Assembly: GCF_009742725.1 (NCBI RefSeq) | Contig: NZ_WPHG01000001.1 | Coordinates: 1,338,001 to 1,402,000 of the forward strand | Reading direction: 5' to 3' | DNA: 64,000 nt | Source of the DNA: Nitratireductor arenosus | Lineage (GTDB): Bacteria > Pseudomonadota > Alphaproteobacteria > Rhizobiales > Rhizobiaceae | Part shown: piece by piece, positions 7,619 to 17,268 of the stretch | Numbering within the stretch: position 1 is the first letter of the stretch | Layout of the letters: each line of letters begins with the position of its first letter | Position numbers and translations under genes: made by a program | Notes under the pieces: generated by a model | What the model saw: the letters and a program-made list of their open reading frames with translations, nothing else | The model's database searches: none | Told to the model about the DNA's origin: nothing

Positions 7619-8199
7619 GCACCGTTGCCGGAAACCGTTGAAGGGTCGATCCAGCCGATATTGCCGTCCTCCCGCCGATAGACGATGTTGACGGCGTCTG
7701 TCCCGGCATTACGAAATACGTAGACGGGACTGTCCTTGGTATCGAGTTCGATGACAGCGGAAGCCACCGACATCGTTTTGAGTGCAAGCGAGGATTCGGC
7801 CACAACGGCGGGCGCGAAGTCTTCGGGAACTTCCTCGTCCTCTTCCGCGACCGGCGCCATGATCGTGTAGGCGATGTCGGTCCAGGCCGCTTCTTCGGGC
7901 GCGCCCTGATGCGATTTCAGCCGTCGCTTATAGCGGCGCAGCCGCTTTTCGACCCGGTCGGCCGCCGCGTCGAAGGCGGCCTGCGGGTCCTGCGCCCTGC
8001 CTTCCGCCTGCAGCGTCATCCCGGTGTCGAGATGCAGCATGCAGTCCGCGGCGAAGCGCGAGCCGGTCTTTTCGACCGTCACCCGTCCCGAGAAGCCTCC
8101 GTCGAAATATTTGTTGACCGCTTCGGCTATCCGATCGTCGATGCGTGCGCGGAACGCATCACCGATTTCCATTTGCTTGCCAGAAATGCGCAGGCTCAT
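7615..8199 (-). CDS. hpf: Ribosome hibernation promoting factor (long form)
   Basis: Protein that binds the 30S decoding region and drives 100S ribosome dimers in stationary phase; 194 residues. The N-terminal S30AE domain spans about 1-105 (SLRISGKQMEIGDAFRARID; AADRVEKRLRRYKRRLKSH). The C-terminal dimerisation domain of long HPF is clear at about 135-190 (KTMSVASAVIELD, FRNAGTDAVNIVYRREDGNIGWIDP). The start ATG 8199 matches the family N-terminus MSLRISGK; an upstream in-frame extension has no such support. It lies 240 bases after rpoN, so it may have its own promoter. A long inverted repeat overlaps its stop codon. Confidence 0.94.
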   Translation of the reverse strand: MSLRISGKQMEIGDAFRARIDDRIAEAVNKYFDGGFSGRVTVEKTGSRFAADCMLHLDTGMTLQAEGRAQDPQAAFDAAADRVEKRLRRYKRRLKSHQGAPEEAAWTDIAYTIMAPVAEEDEEVPEDFAPAVVAESSLALKTMSVASAVIELDTKDSPVYVFRNAGTDAVNIVYRREDGNIGWIDPSTVSGNGA

Positions 8200-8439
8200 T
8201 TGAAAGCCGACCTTTCCTTGCCACACATGATGCAATCGCCCGAGTTTATACCCGTGGCCGCCGCTTACAAGGTTCCGCGGCGACACCAGTGCTGGCTTCA
8301 GTGAAAAATTCCGGAATACCGTTCCGCCATCGTCCTGCCGCGGCCGCGATCGGCGACCGCCCGTCGGGTGGCGGGGCTTCTAGTCACTCCATCCGGGTTT
8401 GTCAACGCGGGGCCCGTGCCCGGCCTCGACCCGCCGTGT

Positions 8440-9972
8440 TCACGGGGCTGCTGCGGCCATGGCACGCTTTTCGCGGCGCCTTTGGACCGAAGAGGGAATG
8501 CTCATGCTTTCCCGGTACTTGGCGACCGTGCGGCGGGCGATGTCGATCCCGGTTTTCCTCAGGATATCCACAAGCGCGTCGTCGGACAGCACTTTCGCGG
8601 GATTTTCCTGGGCGATCATCTCGCGGATGTGGTGCCTGACGGCCTCGGCCGAATGGGCCTCGCCGCCCTCGGCCGAGGCGATGGCCGCGGTGAAGAAGAA
8701 GCGCAGTTCGAACATGCCGCGCGGCGTCAGCACATATTTGTTGGCCGTCACCCGGCTGACGGTCGATTCATGCATGCCGATCGCGTCAGCCACCGTGCGC
8801 AAATTGAGTGGCCGCATGTGGCCGATTCCGTAGGCCAGGAACGCGTCCTGCTGTTTCACGATCTCGGAGGTGACCTTCAAAATGGTCCTGGCGCGCTGGT
8901 CGAGGCTGCGTGTCAGCCAATTGGCGTTCTGCATGCATTGCGAGACGAATTCGCGGTCCTCCGCCGAGCTTGCCTCGCGCGAAACGCGTGCAAAATAAGT
9001 CTGGTCGACAAGCACGCGCGGCAGGGCGTCGGGATTGAGTTCGACCGCCCAGCCGCCATGCGGCGCGGCGGAGACCACGACGTCCGGCAGCACCGTCTCG
9101 ATGCCGCTGTGGAGGAAAGCCGACCCCGGCTTGGGGTCGAGGGCGCGGATTTCGGTCAACATGTCGATGAGGTCGCTTTCGTCGACACCGCACAATTTCC
9201 GCAATGCGGCAAAATCGCGCCGCGCGAGCAGGTCGAGATGGTCGAGAAGCGCGCGCATCGCCGGGTCGAGCCTTTGTCGCCGCTCGAGCTGCAGGGCGAG
9301 GCATTCCGACAGGTCGCGGGCGAAAAGCCCGGCCGGGTCGCAAGCCTGGCAGATCCGCAGAACCGCCTCCACCGCTCCGGTCTCCACATTGAGCCGCCCG
9401 GCGACCTCCGTCACATCGACCCGCAGATAGCCGCATTCATCGAGGCCCTCGGCGAGATCGGCCGCGATCAGTCTCTCGGTGAGGCCGGCAAAGGCGAGCG
9501 TCAATTGCTCGCGCACATGGTCACGCAGGCTCGGCGCGGCCGCCGTCACGTCCTCGAAATCGAAACCGTCCGTGCCGGTCGCGCCGGGGCCCGGCCCCGC
9601 GCCGGCGCCTGATTTCCAACTCGCCGACAAGGCGGGGCCAAGCCGGTCGCCGCCGCCGGGATCGTCGGGAAAGACGTTCTCGAGCGTGGTGTCGAATTGG
9701 CCGGCCAGCGTTTCGGCGTTGTTGTTGAGGCTGGTTTCGAACCAGTCGCCCTCGCCATGGCTCTCGCCGGCATCCGCCTCGAACATGCCGGGCTCCGTCC
9801 CGGCTTCGTCACTGTCCTGGCGCTCGATCAGCGGATTGCGTTCGATCTCCTCGTCGATGAAGCGCTCCAGCTCATGATGAGTCAACTGCAGCAGCCGGAT
9901 CGACTGCATCAGTTGCGGCGTCATCACCAGCGACTGCGACTGGCGCAGCTGGAGTTTTGCTGTCAGCGCCAT
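8440..9972 (-). CDS. rpoN: RNA polymerase sigma-54 factor
   Basis: Alternative sigma factor for nitrogen, transport and other enhancer-activated genes; 510 residues. Region I is the Gln/Leu-rich N-terminus (LQLRQSQSLVMTPQLMQSI), followed by an acidic region II and then the core-binding region. The C-terminal RpoN box is seen as ARRTVAKYRE, and the HTH as HESTVSRVTANKY. The ATG at 9972 is used; a TTG one codon earlier is in frame but offers nothing. It ends in a basic, Ala-rich tail. The gene sits between lptB and hpf as in most proteobacteria, with a 130-base gap to lptB. Confidence 0.96.
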   Translation of the reverse strand: MALTAKLQLRQSQSLVMTPQLMQSIRLLQLTHHELERFIDEEIERNPLIERQDSDEAGTEPGMFEADAGESHGEGDWFETSLNNNAETLAGQFDTTLENVFPDDPGGGDRLGPALSASWKSGAGAGPGPGATGTDGFDFEDVTAAAPSLRDHVREQLTLAFAGLTERLIAADLAEGLDECGYLRVDVTEVAGRLNVETGAVEAVLRICQACDPAGLFARDLSECLALQLERRQRLDPAMRALLDHLDLLARRDFAALRKLCGVDESDLIDMLTEIRALDPKPGSAFLHSGIETVLPDVVVSAAPHGGWAVELNPDALPRVLVDQTYFARVSREASSAEDREFVSQCMQNANWLTRSLDQRARTILKVTSEIVKQQDAFLAYGIGHMRPLNLRTVADAIGMHESTVSRVTANKYVLTPRGMFELRFFFTAAIASAEGGEAHSAEAVRHHIREMIAQENPAKVLSDDALVDILRKTGIDIARRTVAKYRESMSIPSSVQRRREKRAMAAAAP

Positions 9973-10102
9973 CAAGAATCCCGCGTTTCCGCCGCTCCCG
10001 GATCATTGCCCGAAAATCTCAGAGCCACTAGAAACTGGCCCGGCTCTTGCTTGTCAAGCTCCGTACGGCGAAACCGTGCCGGAAGCCCGACTTGCGGGAA
10101 AC

Positions 10103-10906
10103 CTACAAGGAAAAGCCTTCGCCGAGGTAAAGGCGGCGCACGTCCGGGTTGTTGACGATGTCCGCGGCACGACCATGGGTAAGCACCTGGCCGGCATGCA
10201 GGATATAGGCGCGGTCGATCAGCCCCAGCGTCTCGCGAACGTTGTGATCGGTAATCAGCACGCCGATGCCGCGCGCGGTCAGGTGGCGCACCAATTGCTG
10301 GATGTCGGACACCGCGATCGGATCGACGCCGGCAAACGGCTCGTCGAGCAGCATGAAATTGGGGTTGGAGGCCAGCGCGCGCGCGATCTCGAGCCGCCTG
10401 CGCTCGCCACCGGACAGCGACAGCGCCGGCGCTTTGCGCAGATGGGGAATGTGAAACTCCTCGAGAAGCTCGTCGAGCTTCTCGTCGCGGCGTTTGCGGT
10501 TTTTCTCAACCACCTCCAGCACGGCACGGATATTGCCCTCGACGGTCAGGCCGCGGAAGATTGAGGCCTCTTGCGGGAGATAGCCGATGCCGAGCCGTGC
10601 GCGCCGGTACATGGGCATGGTCGTCACGTCGAAGCCGTCGATCTCGATCATGCCTTCATCGACCGGCACCAGCCCGGTCACCATGTAGAAACAGGTGGTC
10701 TTGCCGGCTCCGTTCGGTCCCAGCAGGCCGACGGCCTCGCCGGCGCGCAGGCCGATCGACACGCCGCTGACCACAGAGCGCCCGCGATAGCTCTTCGACA
10801 GGCCGCGCGCGATCAGGGTGCCCTTGTACTTCTCGCGGTCGGGACGAACGCCCGTCGTCTCGCCACCATTGCTGCCGCCGCCAAAAAATCTCGAGAATAC
10901 GGTCAA
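10103..10906 (-). CDS. lptB: LPS export ABC transporter ATP-binding protein
   Basis: ATPase of the LptB2FGC complex that extracts lipopolysaccharide from the inner membrane; 267 residues. Walker A is GPNGAGKTT, the ABC signature is [17 protein letters not shown], Walker B is [13 protein letters not shown], and the H-loop is LITDHNV. An N-terminal extension of about 28 residues (Gly/Ser and charged) precedes the ABC fold. It starts 8 bases after the lptA stop, so the two are in one operon. The two membrane subunits LptF and LptG are not in the window. Confidence 0.95.
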   Translation of the reverse strand: MTVFSRFFGGGSNGGETTGVRPDREKYKGTLIARGLSKSYRGRSVVSGVSIGLRAGEAVGLLGPNGAGKTTCFYMVTGLVPVDEGMIEIDGFDVTTMPMYRRARLGIGYLPQEASIFRGLTVEGNIRAVLEVVEKNRKRRDEKLDELLEEFHIPHLRKAPALSLSGGERRRLEIARALASNPNFMLLDEPFAGVDPIAVSDIQQLVRHLTARGIGVLITDHNVRETLGLIDRAYILHAGQVLTHGRAADIVNNPDVRRLYLGEGFSL

Positions 10907-10914
10907 GACATGGC

Positions 10915-11475
10915 CTATTGGCTTTGGGATTTGGGCTGAAGCAGCATCTTCACCCGCCCTTTCGCGCCCTCGCTCTGGCCGCAGCCGTCAAGCAGCGCGT
11001 GGCCGGTCGCCATCTGGACCGTGAGCTTGCAGCCGACCAGCACGTTGCCGTCGTCGGAGAGCACGACCTCCTTGCCCGTCATGACCAAAACTTCCGTTTT
11101 CATGTCGAAGGACGCCTTGTCCGCGGTCGCGACCTGCGTTTCCGTCTTGACATAGACGTTCTCGTCGACTTCCAGCCTTTCGATGCGGCTCGCATCCGGG
11201 CCGGCCGCCGAGGGTTCCGCGGTTCCGTCGGTGGCATAGTAGACCGTCATCTTGCCCGATTTGAGCAGGGTCGGCCCCTGAACCACGTTCACATTGCCAG
11301 TGAAGATCGCGATTCCCTCGGCGTCGCGCACCTCAAGCCGGTCGCTTTCGATCTGGATCGGTTCGTCCCCCGAAAGCTGCAGTCCCGTCACACGGGGTTC
11401 GGATTGGGCCTGCGCCGCTCCCGCCAGAAGGGCGCTCAGGCCGAGACCGGACAGGACAATCGCGACTTTGTTCAT
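10915..11475 (-). CDS. lptA: LPS transport periplasmic protein LptA
   Basis: Periplasmic bridge protein carrying LPS from LptC to the outer-membrane LptD; 186 residues. A Sec signal peptide spans about residues 1-23 ([12 protein letters not shown]). An OstA/LptA beta-jellyroll domain follows ([34 protein letters not shown]). Two Cys residues near the end (VGCKLTV, LDGCGQS) might form a disulphide. It begins one base after the lptC stop codon, which indicates tight coupling. Confidence 0.92.
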   Translation of the reverse strand: MNKVAIVLSGLGLSALLAGAAQAQSEPRVTGLQLSGDEPIQIESDRLEVRDAEGIAIFTGNVNVVQGPTLLKSGKMTVYYATDGTAEPSAAGPDASRIERLEVDENVYVKTETQVATADKASFDMKTEVLVMTGKEVVLSDDGNVLVGCKLTVQMATGHALLDGCGQSEGAKGRVKMLLQPKSQSQ

Positions 11476-11476
11476 T

Positions 11477-12160
11477 TCAGTTCCCGGCTTTGGCTTCGTC
11501 GCGCGGCGTTCCGTCAGGCCGCTTCCGCGGCTCGATCATGACCCGGACGCGTTTTTCGAAAACGAACACCTTGCCCTTGTCCAGCACCTTGAACGTGTCG
11601 GCCGTCACCCTGGAACCATCCTGCAGAATGTCGACCGGCTCGGCCGTGCTCATCTCGCCCGCCTCGATATTGATGAACGCCGACTTCAAATTGGCGGTCA
11701 TGCCGTCGGTGGTCTTGAATGTGACGGGGCTGGTAATGTCAAGCGTGTTGCCGGTGTCGTCGTAGGTCCCGGTGCGGGCCAGCACCCGCGCCCAATTGTT
11801 ATCGTCGACCGGAAATTTCGCGTCGATTTCCTCGAGCTGGATCATCCCGGTCTGCGACAGATCCTGGATCGCGCGCATTGCCGTCAGCGTGTAGGGCAGG
11901 TTTTCCTTGGTGTATCCGGTCACCTTCGGGTTCGCCATCACCAGCTTGCCGTCGCGCACCGCCGTGCCCTCGACGCCGATCGACACCGAACTGGGCGACA
12001 GCAGGTAGGAATAGCCAAAAAAGCCGATCGCGAGCGCAGCTCCGACCAGGGGCAGGGCGAGTTTGACGACGCGCACCTTTCTGGAATAGCGCCTGGCCTT
12101 GAGAAAAGCGGCTTCCTCGCGCCCGATCGCGCCGGGTTCCAGGCCATGCGCGCTATGCAA
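11477..12160 (-). CDS. lptC: LPS export protein LptC
   Basis: Bitopic inner-membrane subunit that passes LPS from LptB2FG to LptA; 227 residues. One transmembrane segment lies at about 33-52 (VKLALPLVGAALAIGFFGYS), followed by a periplasmic beta-jellyroll (LVMANPKVTGYT, DILQDGSRVTADTFKVL). No in-frame ATG is suitable: the start is a TTG at 12160 with AGGAG at 12166-12170 in good spacing. LptC proteins are poorly conserved, but position directly before lptA and lptB makes the call secure. It heads the operon here; the ribonuclease D gene often found upstream in rhizobia is not present in the window. Confidence 0.88.
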   Translation of the reverse strand: MHSAHGLEPGAIGREEAAFLKARRYSRKVRVVKLALPLVGAALAIGFFGYSYLLSPSSVSIGVEGTAVRDGKLVMANPKVTGYTKENLPYTLTAMRAIQDLSQTGMIQLEEIDAKFPVDDNNWARVLARTGTYDDTGNTLDITSPVTFKTTDGMTANLKSAFINIEAGEMSTAEPVDILQDGSRVTADTFKVLDKGKVFVFEKRVRVMIEPRKRPDGTPRDEAKAGN

Positions 12161-12470
12161 AGGCTCGCTCCTGTTTGAGGGCTGTCGAAATCATCAGTAT
12201 GTCGGTTTCGCGCTGGATTGGACATTCCATGAAATGACGGCTTTTCCGCATCGGTCAAACCCGCCTGTTTCAGGATATGTACTTCTTATCTCGATTTTCA
12301 GTCCAATATGGTTATTTTTGGGTGACAGGCGAGGATTTTGCCGAAACGACAGGTCTCTCAAGCTGCGGGGTGAAGCCGCACAGCATAGAAATGTCCGCTC
12401 CGGGGCGTTTCATTGCATGCTCGATCTGGTCTAAGACACCGGCACCAAAGACGATTCTTGCGAGGCATAA
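12161..12470. other. Intergenic region between lptC and sppA
   Basis: These 310 bases separate the divergent lptC and sppA genes and must hold both promoters. The stretch is less GC-rich than its surroundings (for example around 12265-12320). I see no convincing gene, terminator or RNA. A 73-codon open frame at 12277-12498 overlaps the sppA start and has no recognisable product. Confidence 0.5.
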
Positions 12471-13451
12471 ATGGCATTGCGCGCCGACGACCTCATAGAC
12501 CGCCGCCGCTTGCGGCGGAAACTCACCTTCTGGCGCGTCGTCGCGCTTGTGGTGGCCGCGCTGGCTATTGCCGCCTACGGTTTTCGCCTGTTCGGCGACA
12601 GCCTGCCCGGCAGCGGCAGCGACCAGATCGCCAAGGTCCGCATCGAAGGCACCATCACCGAGGACGAGGAGCTTCTCGATCGCCTCGAGCGGATTGCCGA
12701 GACCGACAGGGTCAAGGGCGTGATCCTGGCGATCGATTCGCCCGGCGGCACCACGGCCGGCGGCGAGGCGATCTTCGAGGCGGTGCGCCGCCTGGCCGAG
12801 AAAAAGCCCGTCGTGGCCCAGGTCGGCACGCTCGCCGCCTCGGCCGGCTATATGATCGCCAGCGCGAGCGATCATATCGTGGCCCGTAAATCATCGATCG
12901 TCGGCTCGATCGGCGTCCTGGTGCAGTTTCCCGACCTGACCGGATTGATGGACAAGGTCGGCATCAAGCTTGAGGAAATAAAATCCTCGCCGCTCAAGGC
13001 CGAGCCCTCGCCGTTCAATCCGACCACCGAGGAGGAGCGCGCCATGATCCGCGCCATGATCCTCGATTCCTACGACTGGTTCGTCGGTCTCGTCACCGAG
13101 CGGCGGCCGCTGTCGCGCGCCGAAACCGAGCGGCTTGCCGACGGTTCCGTCTTCACCGGGCGCCAGGCGCTCGAGCGCAAGCTCGTCGACGCTCTCGGCG
13201 GCGAGGAGGCAGCGCTTGCGTGGCTGAAATCGAACGGGGTCGACACCGAACTCGACGTGATCGAATGGAAGCCGAAACGGACCACTTCACCCTATCTTTT
13301 GATCAAGTCGCTCGTGGGGGGAGCCGAAGACGGGCTGGGGCTGGGAAAAGGCGGCACCGCGCTGCTGCGCGCGCTTGGCGCGGAGCGGCTGTTGCTTGAC
13401 GGTCTGGTATCGCTCTGGCAACCTGCCGAGGGAGCGGCAGGGGAACAATAA
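12471..13451 (+). CDS. sppA: Signal peptide peptidase SppA (S49 family)
   Basis: Membrane-anchored serine protease that degrades cleaved signal peptides; 326 residues. One transmembrane anchor is at about 20-40. The S49 domain has DSPGGTTAGGEAIFEAVRRL, the nucleophile S124 in LAASAGYM, and the general-base Lys most likely K176 in SSPLKAEPSPF (the Ser-Lys distance of 52 matches the B. subtilis enzyme). The length is that of the short, single-domain type. The start ATG has GAGG about 6 bases upstream. ihfB follows 45 bases later on the same strand, an order common in rhizobia. Confidence 0.93.
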   Translation: MALRADDLIDRRRLRRKLTFWRVVALVVAALAIAAYGFRLFGDSLPGSGSDQIAKVRIEGTITEDEELLDRLERIAETDRVKGVILAIDSPGGTTAGGEAIFEAVRRLAEKKPVVAQVGTLAASAGYMIASASDHIVARKSSIVGSIGVLVQFPDLTGLMDKVGIKLEEIKSSPLKAEPSPFNPTTEEERAMIRAMILDSYDWFVGLVTERRPLSRAETERLADGSVFTGRQALERKLVDALGGEEAALAWLKSNGVDTELDVIEWKPKRTTSPYLLIKSLVGGAEDGLGLGKGGTALLRALGAERLLLDGLVSLWQPAEGAAGEQ

Positions 13452-13496
13452 AGCTCGGACAATCAAGGATTTCGGGCAAAACAGGATCGGCGCAAA

Positions 13497-13778
13497 ATGA
13501 TAAAATCCGAACTCGTACAGACGATTGCAAATCGCAATCCGCATCTGTTTCTGCGCGATGTCGAAAACATTGTGAATGCCATTTTCGAGGAAATCAGCGA
13601 GGCACTGGCCGAAGGAAACAGAGTCGAACTGCGCGGCTTTGGCGCCTTTTCGGTCAAGAATCGGCCCGCGCGCATCGGGCGCAATCCGCGTACCGGCGAC
13701 GCGGTCGACGTCGAGGAAAAGTGGATTCCCTTTTTCAAGACCGGCAAGGAATTGCGCGAGCGCCTCAACGCAAAATGA
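13497..13778 (+). CDS. ihfB: Integration host factor subunit beta
   Basis: Sequence-specific DNA-bending histone-like protein, 93 residues, which pairs with IhfA (not in this window). The whole HU/IHF fold is visible: [17 protein letters not shown] at the N-terminus, then [25 protein letters not shown], the beta-arm with the Pro that intercalates into [19 protein letters not shown] closes the fold. The [13 protein letters not shown] tail supports IhfB over HU. It is probably co-transcribed with sppA. Confidence 0.95.
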   Translation: MIKSELVQTIANRNPHLFLRDVENIVNAIFEEISEALAEGNRVELRGFGAFSVKNRPARIGRNPRTGDAVDVEEKWIPFFKTGKELRERLNAK

Positions 13779-13908
13779 GACGGTCGCGCTTGCGCGCCGT
13801 GCCGGCTCGGGTTACGCGAACGGCGTGGAGCGTGGCCCGGAAGCCGACAGGCCGGGTTTCGGGAAAAGTCGCGGCCAAGGGTTCCGTGGACGGATATTCG
13901 GAGTGAAG

Positions 13909-14238
13909 ATGCTGAACCGCGTCGTGCTCATTATCGTGGTGGTACCGGTGGCGGTAGCGCTGATCGCGCTCGCCGTGGCCAACCGCGCGCCGGTCGCTTT
14001 CACGCTCGATCCCTTCAATCCCGGCAATCCGGCGCTGACGACCGCCCTGCCGCTGTTCGTGCTGCTGTTTCTGGCGCTCGCCTGCGGCATGATCATCGGC
14101 AGCCTCGTCACCTGGTTGCGTCAGGGCCGTTATCGACGCGAGGCGCGCGCCAAGAGCAAGGAAGTGCAGAACCTGCTGCGCCAGACCAGCCAGAGCGCAC
14201 CGGACGCAGGCGCCGGCGTGCCGGCCACGCGCGCCTGA
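13909..14238 (+). CDS. LapA-like (DUF1049) inner-membrane protein
   Basis: A 109-residue protein with two hydrophobic helices (about 4-26 and 44-68) around a short periplasmic loop, VANRAPVAFTLDPF, typical of the LapA/DUF1049 family. A basic cytoplasmic tail follows (LRQGRYRREARAKSKEVQNLL). The ATG at 13909 has GGAG 5 bases upstream. In enterobacteria LapA works with LapB in LPS assembly control; whether the rhizobial protein does the same is not known. It lies after ihfB, a neighbourhood also seen in other rhizobia. Confidence 0.75.
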   Translation: MLNRVVLIIVVVPVAVALIALAVANRAPVAFTLDPFNPGNPALTTALPLFVLLFLALACGMIIGSLVTWLRQGRYRREARAKSKEVQNLLRQTSQSAPDAGAGVPATRA

Positions 14239-14298
14239 GATTGGACCCAGACGGTCCGGTTTTCTTCCATCGTCGATATCAGTGGGAAGGAGTGCGGC

Positions 14299-15267
14299 GT
14301 GATGCGCATGATCGATCGGGACCAGGTCGACCGTTCACTCACTTTCAAGGGGCTGGTGGACGCCCTGCGGGCAAGTTTTCGCGACGGCGCGGTGCAGCCG
14401 GTGCGTCACCACCATACGGTCGAGCGGCCGGACGGCGCCGCCTCCACCCTGCTGCTGATGCCGGCCTGGGGCGATTTCGAAAAAGCCGGCACCTCGGATG
14501 GCGGTTATATCGGGGTCAAGATCGTCACCGTCACCCCCGACAACAACGCAGTCGGCCTGCCGGCGGTGAACGGGCTTTACCTGCTGCTCGACGGCAAGAC
14601 CGGCGAGCCGCGCGCGCTGATCGACGGCCAGCGCCTCACGCAATGGCGCACCGCCTGCGCCTCGGCCCTGGCGGCAAGCTATCTCGCACGCGCCGATGCC
14701 GCCCGCCTGCTCGTCCTCGGCGCCGGCGCGCTGTGCCCGTTTCTCGTCCGGGCGCATGCCGCGGTGCGTCCGATCACCGAAATCAGGATATGGAACCGCA
14801 CCGCCGAAAACGCCGAGAAGGCGGCGGCGGGACTGCGCGATCTCGGCTTTGCCGCAGCGGTTGCCGGCGATCTCGACACCGCGCTCGGCTGGGCCGACAT
14901 CGTTTCGGCGGCGACGATCTCGACCGAACCGCTGATAAAGGGCGCCGCGCTGCGGCCGGGCGTCCATGTCGATCTCGTCGGCGGCTTCACGCCGGCCATG
15001 CGCGAGGCCGACGACGAGGCGGTCCGCCGCGCGCGGGTCTTTGTCGACACCCGTGCCGGCGCCACCAAGGAAGCCGGCGACATCGTCCAGCCGCTGCAGT
15101 CGGGCGTCTTGACCCCCGAGCGGATTCTTGCCGACCTATACGAGTTGACGCGTGGCGAACGGGCCGGAAGGCGCGACGCCGACGAGATCACGCTGTTCAA
15201 GTCGGTCGGCGCCGCTCTGGAGGACCTAGCCGCAGGCGTCGCCGTCTACGAGGCGACGGAGCGCTAG
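14299..15267 (+). CDS. Ornithine cyclodeaminase/mu-crystallin family protein
   Basis: NAD(P)-dependent enzyme of the ornithine cyclodeaminase/mu-crystallin superfamily, 322 residues. The N-terminal substrate part has GYIGVKIVTVTPDN and LIDGQRLTQWRTACASALAASYLA. The Rossmann region is unusual: family members normally show GxGxQA, while here it reads LVLGAGALCPFLVRAHAA. HVDLVGGFTPAMREADDEAV is also typical of the family. Candidate activities include ornithine cyclodeaminase, alanine dehydrogenase and delta1-pyrroline-2-carboxylate reductase, and they cannot be separated by sequence alone. GTG 14299 or ATG 14302 is the start, both within range of GGAAGGAG at 14285-14292. Confidence 0.82.
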   Translation: MMRMIDRDQVDRSLTFKGLVDALRASFRDGAVQPVRHHHTVERPDGAASTLLLMPAWGDFEKAGTSDGGYIGVKIVTVTPDNNAVGLPAVNGLYLLLDGKTGEPRALIDGQRLTQWRTACASALAASYLARADAARLLVLGAGALCPFLVRAHAAVRPITEIRIWNRTAENAEKAAAGLRDLGFAAAVAGDLDTALGWADIVSAATISTEPLIKGAALRPGVHVDLVGGFTPAMREADDEAVRRARVFVDTRAGATKEAGDIVQPLQSGVLTPERILADLYELTRGERAGRRDADEITLFKSVGAALEDLAAGVAVYEATER

Positions 15268-15352
15268 AACGACCGGAACCGTGCGTGCGCCGCGTTGCGC
15301 GCCGGCCGGCGCTGTGTCAAAAGCCGGCAATGTTCAAAGGAAGCGACTGGCC

Positions 15353-16414
15353 GTGAAACCGTCCCGCGACAAGCGCCGCGCCGCGCGGTCGTCCGCCGCC
15401 GGCAGTCGGCCGGAGCGGCGCGAGGCATTGGCGGCCAAGGTCAGGCCCGACGAGGACGAGGGCAACCCGTCCGACGCTCGGGCCCGTCCCCACATCATAG
15501 CGCGTCCCGGCGCGCCCTTGCCGGCGCAGACCGTGCCGCTGATTCTCGAGGTCGGCCCGAACGACGATTACGCGCTGCTCGACAGCGGCGACGGCGAAAA
15601 GCTCGAGCAATACGGCCCCTACCGCATCAGGCGGCCGGAGGGCCAGGCCATTTGGGGCCGGGCTCTGCCGGCGGCCGAATGGGAGGCGATCGACGCCGTC
15701 TTCACCGGCGACATCGACGAGGAGGGCATGGGACGCTGGCGCTTTCCCGCCGCCCCGCTCGGCGAAACCTGGCCGATGCGCCATGACGGCATCGACTATC
15801 TCGGCCGCTTCACCTCCTTTCGCCATGTCGGCGTCTTTCCCGAGCAGGCCTCGCACTGGGCCGACATGGAAACCCGCATCAGGGCGGCCAACCGCCCCGT
15901 CAGGGTCCTCAACCTGTTCGGCTATACCGGGCTCGCCTCACTGGTGGCCGCGCGCGCCGGCGCCGAGGTCACCCATGTCGACGCCTCCAAGAAGGCGATC
16001 ACCTGGGCGCGCGAGAACCAGGAGGTCGCGCGGCTCGCTGACCGGCCGATCCGCTGGATTTGCGAGGATGCAGCCAAATTCGTCGAACGCGAGGGTCGCC
16101 GCGGCAAGCGTTACGAGGTCATCCTGCTCGACCCGCCCGCCTATGGCCGTGGCCCGAAGGGCGAGGTCTGGCAGTTGTTCGAGCACCTGCCGTCGATGGT
16201 CGCCAATTGCCGCGCCATCCTGGCCGACAAGCCGATCGCGCTCGTGCTCACCACCTACTCCATCCGCGCCTCGTTCTTCGCCATCCACGCCCTGATGCGC
16301 GATGCCTGCGCCGGGCTCGGCGGCAGGGTCGAATCGGGCGAACTCGTGATCCGCGAAAAGGCGGCCGGGCGCGCGCTGTCGACCTCGCTGTTTTCACGCT
16401 GGGTGCGCGCATGA
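15353..16414 (+). CDS. Class I SAM-dependent rRNA methyltransferase (RlmI-like)
   Basis: SAM-dependent methyltransferase related to the RlmI/RlmK group acting on 23S rRNA, 353 residues. The SAM-binding motif I is VLNLFGYTGLASLVAARAGA, followed by VTHVDASKKAITWARENQ. The catalytic-type motif is ILLDPPAYGRG. A basic, low-complexity N-terminus of about 45 residues precedes the fold. The start GTG 15353 has AAAGGAAG upstream; an earlier in-frame GTG at 15281 lacks a site. Its stop overlaps the next gene's ATG (ATGA), so the two RNA methyltransferases are translationally coupled. The modified base is not predictable here. Confidence 0.85.
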   Translation: MKPSRDKRRAARSSAAGSRPERREALAAKVRPDEDEGNPSDARARPHIIARPGAPLPAQTVPLILEVGPNDDYALLDSGDGEKLEQYGPYRIRRPEGQAIWGRALPAAEWEAIDAVFTGDIDEEGMGRWRFPAAPLGETWPMRHDGIDYLGRFTSFRHVGVFPEQASHWADMETRIRAANRPVRVLNLFGYTGLASLVAARAGAEVTHVDASKKAITWARENQEVARLADRPIRWICEDAAKFVEREGRRGKRYEVILLDPPAYGRGPKGEVWQLFEHLPSMVANCRAILADKPIALVLTTYSIRASFFAIHALMRDACAGLGGRVESGELVIREKAAGRALSTSLFSRWVRA

Positions 16415-17268
16415 CGCCGCCCTCGCCAACCGGCCGCCGCGTCGGCCAGGTCAAGGAAGTGACCAGCCTCGCCAATCCGGCGGTCAAGGACATCCGCGCC
16501 CTGTCGATGAAGAAGCACCGCGACCAGCAGGGCGCGTTTCTGGCCGAGGGGCTGAAGCTGGTCATCGACGCGCTCGATCTCGGCTGGCGGCTCGACACGC
16601 TGCTGTTTTCCAGATCGGCGCTGGGCAACGCCCTGGTCGAAAAGACCGCCGCGCGCGTCGTGGCCGCCGGCGGCCTCGTCTTGGAAGTCAACGACAAGGT
16701 GATGGCGGCGATCTCGCGGCGCGACAATCCGCAGGCCGTGGCCGGCGTGTTCGCGCAGCGCTGGATGCCGCTCGCCGAGATTGCGCCCGCCGGCGACGAT
16801 GTCTGGGTCGCGCTCGACCGGGTCCGCGACCCGGGCAATCTCGGCACCATCATCCGCACCGTCGACGCGGTCGGCGCCCGCGGCGTCATCCTGGTCGGCG
16901 AGTGCACCGATCCCTTCGCCACGGAAACGGTGCGCGCGACCATGGGGTCGATCTTCGCCGTGCCGGTGGCGCGGGCCTCGGCCGATGCGTTCCTGGCCTG
17001 GCGGGCCGGGTTTTCGGGGCTCGTCGCCGGCACCCATCTCGAGGGTGCGGTCGACTATCGCAGCCTTGACTATGCCGGTCGGCCGGTCGTGCTTGTGATG
17101 GGCAACGAACAGCAGGGTCTGCCCGACAGCCTGGCATCGGCCTGCGACCGGCTGTTGCGCATTCCCCAGGCCGGCCGCGCCGATTCGCTCAACCTCGCGG
17201 TCGCCACCGGCGTCATGCTTTACGAAATCAGGCGCTCGGCCCTTGCTCTGGATGGTCCCTCGGCATGA
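16411..17268 (+). CDS. TrmH/SpoU family RNA methyltransferase
   Basis: SPOUT-class 2'-O-ribose methyltransferase, 285 residues. The N-terminal substrate-binding domain (about 10-110) begins with [20 protein letters not shown] and includes FLAEGLKLV. The three SpoU motifs are intact: [33 protein letters not shown], and [22 protein letters not shown]. The target may be rRNA or tRNA. It overlaps the upstream methyltransferase by ATGA and the downstream lspA by ATGA, making a three-gene coupled unit. Confidence 0.9.
   Translation: MTPPSPTGRRVGQVKEVTSLANPAVKDIRALSMKKHRDQQGAFLAEGLKLVIDALDLGWRLDTLLFSRSALGNALVEKTAARVVAAGGLVLEVNDKVMAAISRRDNPQAVAGVFAQRWMPLAEIAPAGDDVWVALDRVRDPGNLGTIIRTVDAVGARGVILVGECTDPFATETVRATMGSIFAVPVARASADAFLAWRAGFSGLVAGTHLEGAVDYRSLDYAGRPVVLVMGNEQQGLPDSLASACDRLLRIPQAGRADSLNLAVATGVMLYEIRRSALALDGPSA

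Noticed and set aside
8461-8480. TGGCAC-like sequence suggesting a sigma-54 promoter
   Set aside because: It lies inside the rpoN coding region, and the -12 element TTGC at the right spacing is missing.
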